Notes under the pieces: model-generated
Databases searched by the model: none
The model's input: only the letters and a program-made list of their open reading frames with translations
What the model was told of the DNA's origin: nothing
Made by a program: the position numbers and the translations under genes
From: Cordylochernes scorpioides
Taxonomy: Eukaryota > Arthropoda > Arachnida > Pseudoscorpiones > Chernetidae
Length of the DNA: 64,000 bases
NCBI GenBank assembly: GCA_030710605.1
Contig: CP092877.1
Location: forward strand, 76,860,909 to 76,924,908
Direction: 5' to 3'
Shown here: one piece after another, positions 33,060-42,482 of the stretch
How the letters are laid out: each line of letters starts with the position of its first letter
How positions within the stretch are numbered: position 1 is the first letter of the stretch

Positions 33060-33362
33060 CGTCTGCAATACCATAATATCAAAATTCGAAACTATTATAG
33101 ACGTGTAAGATTCTTTTTAAAAATAAACAATACTACTGTCCTTACTGCTATGGCAAAAATTAATGGGAGGGCCTGGCTCATCAGTGGTGAAACCTCCCAG
33201 CGGTTTCGCCAGTTTAATCCACCATTACCGCTGGGAGGGTTCACCACTGATGAGCCAGGCCCTCCCATTAATTTTTCATTGCAGTAAGGACAGTAGAAAT
33301 TGTTTAAATTTTTAAAAAAATCATATGAGTCTATAATAGTTTCAAATTTTGATAACAGATGG
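33060..33362. mobile_element. MITE family A, complete hairpin
   Basis: Outer ends TCGAAACTATTATAGACG and its inverse; then TACTGTCCTTACTGC, GGGAGGGCCTGGCTCATCAG, TGGTGAAACCTCCCAGCGG and TTTCGCCAGTTTAATC, followed by the reverse complement. The arms are ~145 bp with a loop of a few bases. It is non-coding. This is the type copy for the many fragments in the window. Confidence 0.85.
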
Positions 33363-33364
33363 TG

Positions 33365-33700
33365 CGCTAATGCATTATAATACCATAATACTCATGTATT
33401 TAAAAACAAGTAAATAATAAAGAAAAAAAGGCATTTCCTTATTGTGCTTACGCCATCTATCGGAATAAATATCAACTATTCGTAGATTTTTTTAATTATT
33501 CCAGAATGAGCCAAATAACTATTCTTGATGAATCAAGAAAAATTAACCACATACGTATTCAACCATCAGAAATTTACAGTTACATGATAAAGAGATGTCT
33601 TTTTTCTTAATTTATGTACCTTATCCCATTAAAATATCACATTTGTACTATTTTTCACAAGTAAATAATAACATCTACTTCAAAATTTAATAAAGAATAT
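33365..33700. mobile_element. MITE family C related sequence
   Basis: AACAGATGGTGCGCTAATGC, then TTACGCCATCTATCG, AATATCAACTATTCG and AATTATTCCAGAATGAGCC match 8290-8480 with divergence. Confidence 0.5.
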
Positions 33701-33829
33701 ATATCTGAAAATTATAAAATAAATGAAGCTTCCAGGGTTAAGTTTCTTGTGCAACTTTTTATTTTCAAACTTTTAGACTTGACAGTCCTTCAACAGGATT
33801 ATCACGTTAACAACTTAATAATAAATGTA

Positions 33830-34150
33830 AAACGACATTTAAAAATCATCCCGCATGTGTTTCCTTTAAACGAAAGTCGAACTTTATCTTTAAGGAGAAA
33901 TAACGATCATTTCTAACCTTAGGGATGAGGTATGAAAGGATGAATTGTGAATAGTAATGATCAACGGAAAAATAAAAGTGTCCAGGGATGGGAATCGAAC
34001 CCACAGTGTTCCGCTTACCGGGCAGATGCCATGTCCACTAGGCTACCCTGGACATATTTTTCCGTTTGTAAATATCACATAAAGTAATTTATAATACAAT
34101 CAAAAGTCACATCATTTTCAAACGCCGTTTTACAATCATAAGCCGCTTAA
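33830..34150 (-). mobile_element. tRNA-related SINE family 2, copy with intact tRNA-like head
   Basis: On the minus strand: tRNA-like head (34053-33980), then CTTTTATTTTTCCGTTGATC, ATTACTATTCACAATTC, ATACCTCATCC and ACATGCGGGATG. The body recurs at 39605-39960, 49945-50225 and 58545-58790. In the 39.7-kb copy only the first ~14 bases of the tRNA-like part remain. Confidence 0.75.
33980..34053 (-). tRNA. tRNA-like sequence (SINE head or pseudo-tRNA), formal anticodon GGT
   Basis: A 74-nt cloverleaf can be drawn: acceptor GTCCAGGG/CCCTGGAC (8 bp), D stem GCC/GGC, anticodon stem TCTGC/GCGGA with loop CCGGTAA, T arm GTGGG-TTCGATT-CCCAT. Base 33 would be C instead of U and the acceptor is one pair too long. 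It is embedded in a dispersed repeat, so I read it as a SINE promoter head rather than a working tRNA gene. Confidence 0.5.
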
Positions 34151-34164
34151 TATTGTATTATAAA

Positions 34165-34530
34165 TTAACAACAACAAAAAGCCTTTATTGAGGACCTCTC
34201 GTCCTATATAGGATTCGCCAGTTTACAGAGTAATTGAAGAGAAGAGAACTAAGAATACAGAGAGAAACCTATATGTAGTAGGTATAGTATAGTATTTTCT
34301 ACACTGTGACTATATACAACAGCAGCAACAAGCCTTTTACTGGAATCAAAGTCCCATACAGGATTCGTCATTTTAATCCTGACATAGATTATTTGCATAT
34401 AATTATTTACATCAATTAGATTATGTATATAGCCTCCTCTTCTCTTCAGCCGTCTTCCAGAATTTGAACAACGCAAAAGCTCCAGCTCTGTTTCTCACCA
34501 CCTCATTCAACAGGAGCTTCAAAGAGAGCT
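34165..34530 (-). mobile_element. LINE 3' end with (TTG)n tail, two termini
   Basis: On the minus strand, coding-derived LLLNEVVRN(R)AGAFALF(K)FW-type peptide, then ACGAATCCTGTATGGGAC, AAAAGGCTTGTTGCTGCTG, a second terminus and CAATAAAGGCTTTTTGTTGTTG. The same ~370-bp arrangement occurs at 43052-43440, so the double terminus predates copying. Confidence 0.65.
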
Positions 34531-35204
34531 ATAAATAAATAATAAATACAATTTTTATATACACATTATTATATACATATTTTAAATACTTATTATATAT
34601 TTAGAGAAAAATGTATTACATTATTTCTGTATGAAAAACAAAATATTTTGAAAATATACGTGCGTGGTGGATGATACGTGATGATTGATATCTGAAAATG
34701 TCATCTAAGGACGTGAAGAGGTTAATCAAATTCAAGTCGTCGGAAGATTAAATTGTCAAAAAGGTTTATAAAAGTTGACACTCTGATAAGCTAAAGGAAA
34801 GTAATTCTACTTCACCCTAATTCCTGATTGCCGATTAATAGATTAATTTTAAAATTAGAACTACGTGTGTGTGTTGCTTTCTATCCCAAATTGTAGTACC
34901 GTGAAAGGTATCAGAAAATATCAAATTTATTTATTTTTTGACACAAAATTTCCTCTTTATATTAATCGTTAAATCAAAGAGCGCTACCAGACCATACACC
35001 TTATATGCAAAGGAAAAATATAGCTATATCAATAATTTATTTAATTCCTGATGTTTCACTCTGATGACTCTGATTCCTGATGTTTGGCTTTGATAAACCA
35101 AAGGAAAGTAATTCTACTTCACCCTAATTCCTGATTACCGATTAATAGATTAATTTTAAAATTAGAACTACGTGTTGATATCTATCCCAAATATAAAATC
35201 GACT
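34531..35204. other. Spacer with a ~80-bp direct duplication
   Basis: The block GGAAAGTAATTCTACTTCAC, CCTAATTCCTGATT, CCGATTAATAGATT and AGAACTACGTG occurs at ~34796-34870 and ~35100-35174. Its nature is unknown. Confidence 0.45.
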
Positions 35205-35400
35205 AAAATAAACTCTTCGAGTTAAAATAGAAAAATAAAACGGAGATTGAAGAGGAGTTTCTTGTGCGAATTTTATTAACAAGCTTTCGGACGTCCTTCT
35301 ACAGACCGTAAAAGCCTGTAGAAGAACGCATGCGTCCGTAAGCTTGCTAATAAAATTCGCACAAGATACTCCTCTTAAATCTCCGTTTTATTTTTCTAAA
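35205..35400. mobile_element. Foldback repeat (CTTTCGGACGTCCTTCTACAG arms)
   Basis: Two inverted arms of ~70-75 bp (AAAACGGAGAT...AAGCTTTCGGACG and CGTCCGTAAGCTTGC...ATCTCCGTTTT). Single-arm relatives with GTAGAAGGA...CCGAAAGCTTG occur near 27925, 33780, 43465, 48330 and 58865. Confidence 0.65.
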
Positions 35401-35464
35401 TATAAAATAGGTAAATTCGAATTAAAACATGTGGTGTATCCCAAATTGTAGTGCCTTGAAAAGT

Positions 35465-35600
35465 ATCACACACACACACACAAAGTCTTTATTAAGACCC
35501 CATTGGTCTTACACAGATTCTCCACAGTGTAGACATAAATGATCAGGATGAGTGGGGTTTTATATGTACAATATTACATGAAATGCAGTAAAAAGCATTG
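35465..35600 (-). mobile_element. CR1-like LINE 3' end with (GT)n tail
   Basis: On the minus strand: CTGTGGAGAATCTGTGTAAG, ACCAATGGGGTCTTAATAAAG, then (TG)n. It resembles the terminus of the LINE at 14156-16119 (GAGAATCCGTGTAAGACTG..CTTAATAAAG). Confidence 0.6.
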
Positions 35601-35699
35601 TCTAACAAAAGAAGAAAAAAAAAGAAAAAGTTTTTAAAGATTAATTATTATTATTATTATAGAAAAACTAATTTATCAGATCCGCTTTTTTCATAACTC

Positions 35700-36440
35700 T
35701 TCTGAAGAAATTATATACAGATAAAGCAATATATCTATTGTCTTAGTACCGTGAAAGGTATCAAAGATATCAATTTTAATATACATATTTCACAAATAAA
35801 TCAAGCTTTACTGTCCTTCCTGCAATAAAAATATTATTGAGAGGGTTTGTCTCATCAGTGATGAACACTCCCAGCGGTTTCGCTAATTTAATCTACCAGA
35901 CGGCTTCTTTATAGCTGAAATACTGTATTGGATCATTCTGCTTATGTATGCTACACTGAAGGGTGGAATCTTAGAAATAGTTTATATTGAATTGTTTTAT
36001 TTTAAAAATAATATTACGCCTCTAAAATAGTTTTGTAATTTGATAACAGATGGCACGCTAGTGCATCGTAATATAATTGTTCAAATTAAAGACACAATTT
36101 GATATTTGCGGAAGAGCGATTGCTCGAGCATATTATATATTTATAATTATATGTAATTCTGCTGTCCTAAAAGCTTATGTCCATAGTTCATCTAAAATAC
36201 CCATTCGAAGAGTCAAGCATCAGTATAACTATAAAAGGAAGTTCCAAAAATGCAATATAACAGCGGTATGGTAGATTAAACTGGCGAAACCGCTGGGAGG
36301 GTTCACCACTGATGAGCCAGGCCCTCCCTTTAATTTTTCCATTGCAGTAAGGACAGTAGAAAATGTTTTATTTTAAAAAGAATATTACGCCTCTAAAATA
36401 GTTTTGTAATTTGATAACAGATGGCTCGCTAGTGCATCGT
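35700..36440. mobile_element. MITE family A copies, nested/tandem
   Basis: 35840-36065 and 36175-36440 carry the family arms (GAGGGTTTGTCTCATCAGTG; GGGAGGGTTCACCACTGATG) with terminal GATGGC(A/T)CGCTAGTGCATCGTAAT at ~36050 and ~36425. The 65-codon plus frame is incidental. Confidence 0.65.
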
Positions 36441-36468
36441 AATGGTTTATATTGTTGCGTGTTGTTCT

Positions 36469-36672
36469 TTAATCCTTTATGCGACAACGCCGTTTTTTCA
36501 GCTGTGGATCACCAGCCGTGTTGTCTCCCCTTTTCAGCTCTTTGGTCCCAAAACACGTTCTATCGCTTCTAGTTTTCAAAACAACAACAGTTACTGGAAC
36601 GCAGCTGTCGTGTGAATCGTGCCGCACTTCGTTCAACCCGAGGTAACCGGCTAAAGTCTTAAAGAGCGCCAT
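36469..36672 (-). CDS. Unrecognised 67-codon ORF in a GC-richer patch
   Basis: Begins MALFKTLAGYLGLNEVRHDS and ends LKKRRCRIKD before TAA. It starts within ATAGATGGCGCTC. I recognise no family, signal peptide or splice site. The local composition is less AT-rich than its flanks, which is the only reason to list it. It could equally be retroelement debris. Confidence 0.2.
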   Translation of the reverse strand: MALFKTLAGYLGLNEVRHDSHDSCVPVTVVVLKTRSDRTCFGTKELKRGDNTAGDPQLKKRRCRIKD

Positions 36673-36679
36673 CTATTAA

Positions 36680-37305
36680 CGGAAATTGTAACTGTTTTCT
36701 TTTCTAGGTCAAATACACCGTCACAATATCCTTCTTAAAATAAACAAAAACAATTATTTTATAGAATATTCGAATTAATGAACTTTCCAACACCTTTCAT
36801 ATTATAAAAGAATATTTAGAAGATCAGAAATGTCCAAAGCGGCTTTGATTCTAAAAGTTTCTAAATTCAAACTCATCAAATCTCTTTCAATTTTCAAATA
36901 AAACAATTCCTCGTATTAAGGTATAAATATCAGACTTTCTGGGATAAGTTTCTTTTAAAATTTTTAATTCACAATTATCTCTCTTCTAATATTTGAGCTT
37001 AAAATCTATTCTACCAGAAAAACGATACAATAAATCGCCCCAATAAGACAAGAATTAAGTATAATTAAATACAATTTTACATAATAATTTCATATTAAAA
37101 TGCTGTAGCTATATAAATTTCATATAAATAAATAATACATATTATATTATAAAACATATTTAGCTCTCGCGAAATACTAAGAATTTTTTCTCCATTGCAG
37201 AGAAACAATATTTAAAAAATTAAACCATCAAGGGACAAATTTATTTTTAATTAAAAAATGTATCTATAGATGGTTTAATTATCTTTTCAATTATACAAGG
37301 TATAT
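36680..37305. other. AT-rich spacer
   Basis: Nothing recognised. Confidence 0.45.
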
Positions 37306-37905
37306 ATACACTCATAGACAAAACTTAAGGAAGTTATATCTTTTACCATTTATATCAGTATTCAGATAATAACTCTAAAAGATATTACAGGGACCTTTAT
37401 TGAAGATACACGAGATAACAAAGTGTATATACACTCATAGACAAAACCTAAGGAAGTTGTATCTTTTAGTATGTATATCAGGATTTAGACAATAACTCTA
37501 AAAGATATTACAGTGACCTTTATTGAAGACACACGAGATAACCAAGTGGATATACACTCATAGACAAAACTTAAGGAATTTGTACCTTTCAACATGTATA
37601 TCGGGATTCATACAATAACTCTGAACGATATTACAGTGACCTTTATTGAAGACACACGAGATAACCAAGTGTGAACAAAATAAATACCTCTTTCTCCTTT
37701 TTATAAACATACAATGACATTCCACTTTCTTAAGTTTTGTCCATATATTATATATTGTTGAATACATAGTATATATAAATATAATATAGGACTTTTATTG
37801 AAGATACACGAGATAACCAAGTGTGAACAAAATTGCCTCTGTCTCCTTAAAATAAACAGATGGCTATGAACATCAAAGACCTTCCACTTTCGTAAGTTTT
37901 TTTCT
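37306..37905 (-). repeat. MITE family B, ~122-bp tandem copies
   Basis: Four units in the opposite sense to 11438-12655 (ACACTCATAGACAAAACTTA, AGGAAGTTGTATC, CAATAACTCTAAAAGATATT, ACCTTTATTGAAGACACACG). They end in the full MITE core (GTGTGAACAAAAT..CCTCTTTCTCC) and TTAAGTTTTGTCC. A second truncated copy follows at ~37785. Confidence 0.75.
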
Positions 37906-37969
37906 TTGAGTTTTATAAAAGGAATTAATATACTGAATTGTTTTGAAAATAGAGCAATTAAATATTGAG

Positions 37970-38228
37970 ATTATATAAAAGGGCGTACCTGGATCTGTAA
38001 AGAAAAATAAAACAATTTTTTTCTCAAAATATTTCGAGAGATTGCTCCCTCTTTATCAATTTATTGCACAGTGAATTTAATTTATAAATTATTGTAGATC
38101 ATAATATATCATTGTAAATTAAATTCACTGTGCAATAAATTGATAAAGAGGGAGCAATCTCTCGAAATATTTTGAGAAAAAAAATGTTTTTTTTTTCTTT
38201 ACAGATCCAGGTACGCCCTTTTATATAA
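37970..38228. mobile_element. Hairpin MITE E
   Basis: Near-perfect arms of ~110 bp: AAAAGGGCGTACCTGGATCT, GTAAAGAAAAATAAAAC, TTCGAGAGATTGCTCCCTC, TTATTGCACAGTGAATTTAA and the inverse, ending AGATCCAGGTACGCCCTTTT. TTATATAA flanks both ends and may be the target duplication. It is non-coding and apparently young. Confidence 0.8.
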
Positions 38229-38564
38229 GCTTAATTAATGGATCGCCTTTTGACTCAAATTAAATATCGATTTAATCCTTTAATTATTCAAATATCGATT
38301 ATAAATTTAGAAAAATTAACTCCAAAATTGAAATAAATTTTAAATAATGAATTAATCGAAGGTTTAAATCAATATTTAAACACCAAATGTCAAAACAAAG
38401 CTAAAGCTATCCGCCTTATTCAATCTAAAAAAATTGAACAATTGGCTATAAAAAAAAGACACTTCGGACAGTTGGAGTTTTTTTATTTTCTCAACGTTTC
38501 GACAAAATTCTTTTAGAACCATTTTTGTAACGTCTTGCCAAATGTTTTATTTTATTTACTTTTC

Positions 38565-38597
38565 CTGACGAAGACAAAAGAATTTTGTCGAAACGTT
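38565..38597 (+). ncRNA. Hammerhead ribozyme motif (Penelope-associated)
   Basis: CTGACGA, stem II AGACAAAA-GAA-TTTTGTC, GAAAC, then GTT. The core bases of a hammerhead are all present. Stem I pairs CTTTT before the core with GAGAA after the predicted cleavage site. Stem III is a minimal AC/GT, which suggests action as a dimer. Confidence 0.7.
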
Positions 38598-38690
38598 GAG
38601 AAAAATAAAAAACTCCAACTGGCCGAAGTGTCTTTTTTTCATATAAATATGAATGCTCTCTCTCTCTCTCTCTGGCCAGGCAGCCTCTAT

Positions 38691-38729
<39 letters not shown>

Positions 38730-38782
38730 ATACAAAAAAAAACAAATCCTCAAACATATCAAAACACTGTAGTCAATCTTTC

Positions 38783-38963
38783 CAAAAGTCGGTGTATGAG
38801 AGGATAACACGCTCGATTCCCGACAGTCATGAACCGGGATTGAATCCCACGTTAAAATTTTGTTTAATATGTGAATAACCTTCACATATTATTCACTGTT
38901 TCAATTATCATAAACTAGGTTGCTCTTGTTGAGCGGTACCTATTAATGTGATTTTGAACCAGG
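38783..38963 (+). mobile_element. tRNA-related SINE family 1, copy 2
   Basis: A 13-bp duplication, TAGTCAATCTTTC (38770-38782 and 38964-38976), defines 181 bp. Head: GTGTATGAGAGGATAACACG and B-box-like GGGATTGAATCCC. Tail: ATGTGAATAACCTTCACA, CATAAACTAGGTTGCTC, GAGCGGTACCTATTAATG, ending ATTTTGAACCAGG. The tail matches the LINE 3' UTR at 1389-1500. Confidence 0.85.
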
Positions 38964-39175
38964 TAGTCAATCTTTCTAACCAATCAATTACATCCAACGA
39001 GACTTCTATTAAAAGGACTAAATTATGTTCCATCTCAAAAGATTGATATACCTAGGACTTTAGCTGCTATTGAAAATTCTATAAAACTTTTACCAGATCA
39101 AAATAAGGCTGAAATAAGGTCAGAAGTTACACCAATAATTTAAAAAAATACTGAATTGTATTATGATACATTAGT

Positions 39176-39375
39176 GCGCCATCTGTTTTGATAATTTGAA
39201 ACTATTATAGACACGTGTATGATTCTTTTAAAAATTAATCAAATATTTACTGCCCTTACTGCAATGAATACCATTAATTTTTAATTACAGTAAGGGCAGT
39301 AGATAGGTTTAATTTTTTAAAAAGAATCATACACGTGTATATAATAGTTTCGAATTCTCATAGGGAATTGTAATG
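39176..39375. mobile_element. MITE family A, inner-deleted hairpin
   Basis: Short arms (GCGCCATCTG, CTATTATAGACACGTGTATG, TACTGCCCTTACTGCAATG) and their inverse, without the GGGAGGGCC core. A CACGTGTAT variant replaces GCGTAAG. Confidence 0.6.
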
Positions 39376-39479
39376 TTGTTAAAATAAAAATAGAAAATAA
39401 AGCAGAGAAAGAACTAACCTGATAACTAGAAGTACATACAACAGTTGCAAACAAGACACGCTATATCCGATCTGGATAA

Positions 39480-39592
39480 TTGCACGTGAAACTTTTTACA
39501 ATAATTGATATTGTAAAACCCTACAGGGAGAATCCTGTATGGCACGTGTGCCCAATAAAGGCTATTGTTGTGTGTTGTTGTTGTTGATATTG
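39480..39592 (+). mobile_element. LINE 3' end with (TTG)n tail
   Basis: CTACAGGGAGAATCCTGTAT, GTGCCCAATAAAGGC, then TATTGTTGTGTGTTGTTGTTG. It is 5'-truncated and no coding sequence is left. Confidence 0.6.
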
Positions 39593-39604
39593 TAAAACAA
39601 CAAT

Positions 39605-39960
39605 TGAAGTTACACCGCATGAGTTTCTTTTCAATGAAAAATCAAAATTTATTTCAAGGTGAAATATTGACTATTTCTAACCTTTTTGGATGAGGTATGA
39701 AAGGGTGAATTATGAAGAGTAATGATGAACGGAAAAATAAAAGTGTCCAGGGTTGGGAATTTTTAAATAATAATATTTTCCGTTCATCATTACTCTTCAT
39801 AATTCACCCTTTCATACCTCATCCAAAAAGGTTAGAAATAGTCAATATTTCACCTTGAAATAAATTTTGATTTTTCATTGGAAAGAAACTCATGCGGTGT
39901 AACTTCAATTGTTGTTTTACAATCACAGGCCGCAGTGTATTATATTATAATTGATATTGT
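39605..39960. mobile_element. Inverted dimer of SINE family 2 body
   Basis: Two bodies face each other (CACCGCATGAGTTTCTTTTC...GGTATGAAAGGGTGAATTATG and the reverse complement). The centre keeps GTGTCCAGGGTTGGGA, the end of the tRNA-like head. The right end has CAATCACAGGCCGCAGTG. Confidence 0.75.
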
Positions 39961-40480
39961 AGTAGAGTAGGTAACAGAATTATCAAAAAGAAAATAAACA
40001 ATTAAGAAAAAGAGCATTGAATAAACATATCCATTAAACAAATAAGCAACAACATAAGCAGATAGAAGAAATCGCAAGGTAGTTATTTACAGTATGTTAA
40101 GCAATGATGGAAGTTGATGAAGTTTTCTGTAATAATTAGTATCGTGGAGAGAGAAAGTTGATCAATTTGAGCTATTTACAATAAGTTATATTCTAAAGTA
40201 ACTTATTAATTATTTACATTGATGTAAATTAAGTCGCATAGTAGTGTAATTCCTTAAGCTGTATGAAGCACATACAACTCGCCAACTAACCAAGTTTCAG
40301 TATAGAAGTAGAAGAAAGGGTTGGTCATTAGAGGAGAAAATTGCTGCCATGGAGAACCTGTTATCCGAGTAGTTCCAGGTCGGTAGAAAGTCTAGCAGGA
40401 TAACCATATATGTAAGACAGAAGTCTTGTATTCCAAGATACAGAGCCATTTATATATACTACAATAATTTTTATCTAAAG
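39961..40480. other. Spacer
   Basis: AT-rich, no gene recognised. Confidence 0.4.
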
Positions 40481-40484
40481 AGAC

Positions 40485-40915
40485 ACAAAGGTCGCCTCTC
40501 CCGTTAGATGGCGTCTAGTTTTGACGTCTATTTTGACGGGAGAGGCGATCTTTGTCTCATTAGATCAATATCCTCCTGGAAAAATTTTCATCTATATTTT
40601 AGCCATAGATTTGGCCTAGCCACTTTTCCAGCTAAACACCTTTTTGGTAGATTGTCTAGATTCCGTTAGATCCCGTGTGGATCTCATAGAATAAAGTCCG
40701 CCCTAGACTGACGAGGGCCATTAGCCCAAACCGTGGTCTCTAGGTGGACGCTTTTCAGTTTACCAAAGCTGATGTTGTGGCTTTGTAACCTACCCGAGAC
40801 CGCTAGTTTGCGGCGACGGTCAATAGATGGCGTCTGGTTTTACGTCTATTTTGACGAAAGAGGCGACCTTTGTCTCTTTAGATCAATATCCTCCCGGCAA
40901 AATTTCCATCTATAA
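40485..40915. repeat. Direct repeat pair (AGATGGCGTCT block), unclassified element
   Basis: A ~105-bp block occurs at ~40497-40601 and ~40815-40915 (GTTAGATGGCGTCTAG, GACGTCTATTTTGACG, GAGAGGCGATCTTTGTCTC, TTAGATCAATATCCTCC). About 215 bp of less AT-rich sequence lies between. This could be a very small LTR-type element, but I see no primer-binding site and the block starts are ragged. Confidence 0.4.
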
Positions 40916-40919
40916 TAAT

Positions 40920-41084
40920 GTTTATATTATTATTATCCTTAATGCACGTGGAATAGTCCATGATAATCAGGATTCTACAAAGTTGCAACACCATGTAACC
41001 ATATACATATCTGCATACATACATACATACTACATACATATATTTCTTAATATGTGAATATTTTGATATATTGTTGCACCAAGT
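40920..41084 (-). mobile_element. SINE family 3 3'-end fragment
   Basis: CACGTGGAATAGTCCATGAT and AATCAG match the 3' part of family 3. CATA repeats follow. Confidence 0.4.
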
Positions 41085-41320
41085 TGCAGCTTTGCAGGGT
41101 CATCGACCTTGGTTTCCTCCTTCTTGGTGTTATACACGTTTCACCGAGCGGGTTTCCATACTTAAATCAAATAAAGAAAAGTAAATAAAATTAAATTGAG
41201 ATTTAAAGTTATTGTGTTTATTTATTTATTGTCTTCCTCGTAGGTCGTGATCCGCAGTCTTCGTCTAGGTCCTCTCTCCCTCCAATAACCAATCAAGATA
41301 TATGTACAGTTACAATATTA
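41085..41320 (-). pseudogene. Ty3/gypsy gag start and leader fragment
   Basis: On the minus strand, ATGGAAACCCGCTCGGTGAA and CACCAAGAAGGAGG..GGTCGATGACCCTGCAAAGC match the first ~25 codons of the gag at 1325. The AT-rich leader continues to higher coordinates. Truncated. Confidence 0.5.
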
Positions 41321-41489
41321 CAAAAGGAATGAAACTATAAAAAGTAATGATACCCTTGTATATAATCTGTTTTAAATAAATATTAAATATCATAGAATAT
41401 TTTGAATAAATGTGAGACGCATTAAAATTAATGCAACAATATGTATATATGAAAAAATAATAGAAAAAAAAATTAAAAGGTCAGGTGTT

Positions 41490-42482
41490 TATATTAAAAA
41501 TAAAAAAGGCATATCCTGACTAGGAGCACATGTACTTTACAGATGGCAGAGAGCGCCATCTAGTGGAACAGAAATCAACTAAACATTGATTTAGCCTGTT
41601 CCCTGATATTTGGCCAACTCTATTTCTTGATAAATCAAATAATATTGCCACGTGGAAAATTAGGGAAGACAAAAACTTCAGGAGGAAACAAAATTTATTT
41701 CAGGCAAGGACAAACTATGAAAGGTAAACAAAAGTTAAGCCACGAGGGGAATTTACAGAGTAGCAAAATATAAATATGAAAATGACCACTCTGTTAATAA
41801 AAATAATAAATACTTGGTTACATAGCTCCTTCCCTATGGGAGCTTTGACCCACAGCTAGCAATTATTGTAGATACTGACATGGATCTGACGTGCTTCTGC
41901 CAAGGATTCCATCGAAGTCTTGGAACTTTGTCCCTAGTACCTTTGCGTCCTTTATCTTGCGGCGTGAAGAGCGGCTTTGTCGTCGTATCGTCTATAGGGA
42001 CATCGTCATCTTCGAGGGAAGTCTTGGCTTTAGCACGGTGGTGGAATCCTGGTGTCAGTCTCCGAAAATGTGGATTACAGCACCCATGGCTTCAAATTCT
42101 TCTCGGCGATCTTCAGTTTGTCTTCCCTAACTTACCCAGCATCTCCACCAAAATGCCACGTGGAAAATTAGGGAAGACAAAAACTTCAGGAGGAAACAAA
42201 ATTTATTTCAGGCAAGGACAAACTATGAAAAGTAAACAAAAGATAAGTCACGAGGGGAATTTACAGAGTAGCAAAATATAAATATGAAAAAATGACCACT
42301 CTGTTAATAAAAATAATAAAATAATAAATACTTGGTTACAATATCAATAAATTGGGTTGGCAAAATATCAGGGAACAGGCTAAATCAATGTTTAGTTGAT
42401 TTCTGTTCCACCAGATGGCGCTCTACCATCTTTAAAACACATGTGCTCCTAGTCAGGATATGCCTTTTTTATTTTAATATGT
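41490..42482. mobile_element. Hairpin MITE F (CTCF-like motif in arms), split by a TRIM
   Basis: Left arm ~41500-41645 and right arm 42341-42482 are inverted copies: AAAAGGCATATCCTGACTAG, GAGCACATGT, GAGAGCGCCATCTAGTGG, AACAGAAATCAACTAAACAT and TTCCCTGATATTTTGCCAA. An intact hairpin of the same family is at 48775-48945. Each arm carries a CCACYAGATGGCGC word (41553-41566 reverse, 42408-42421 forward). Confidence 0.8.
41646..42340 (-). mobile_element. TRIM-type LTR element (695 bp)
   Basis: Direct terminal repeats of 177 bp (41646-41822) and 187 bp (42154-42340) begin TGCCACGTGG and end GGTTACA; ATAT flanks both sides. On the minus strand a primer-binding-like TGGTGGAGATGCTGGG lies 3 nt inside one LTR, and purine-rich AGGGAAGGAG lies just before the other. 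The 331-bp interior has no gag-pol, only a ~75-codon frame conserved with 2232-2562. It needs enzymes in trans. The plus-strand 133-codon frame is antisense. Confidence 0.82.

Larger units (their letters stand above)
38440..39175 (+). mobile_element. Penelope-like element 5' fragment with hammerhead and nested SINE
   Basis: Order: an inverted hammerhead half (38475-38512), a complete hammerhead core (38565-38597), GGCCGAAGTGTCTTTT, (CT)n and (TA)n runs, then a decayed ORF N-terminus. The ORF begins NPQTYQNTVVNLS, is broken by a SINE (38783-38963), and resumes TAGTCAATCTTTCTAACC. The downstream codons match the better-preserved copy at 57684-57983 (GLNYVPSQKIDIPRT, LLPDQNKA(K/E)IRSEV). Hammerheads upstream of the ORF are a known feature of Penelope-like retroelements. 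Confidence 0.75.

Noticed and set aside
33980-34053. Functional tRNA-Thr(GGT) gene
   Set aside because: C at position 33, 8-bp acceptor and embedding in a dispersed repeat argue for a SINE head.
38491-38885. ORFs crossing the (TA)n and (CT)n runs at 38.7 kb
   Set aside because: They translate simple repeats inside a Penelope fragment.
40985-41045. CATA-rich stretch as a regulatory element
   Set aside because: Simple repeat with no conserved partner in the window.
41880-42281. 133-codon plus-strand ORF with a homologue at 2293-2499
   Set aside because: It is antisense to the TRIM interior; the peptide-level conservation is better on the TRIM sense strand and reflects DNA homology.
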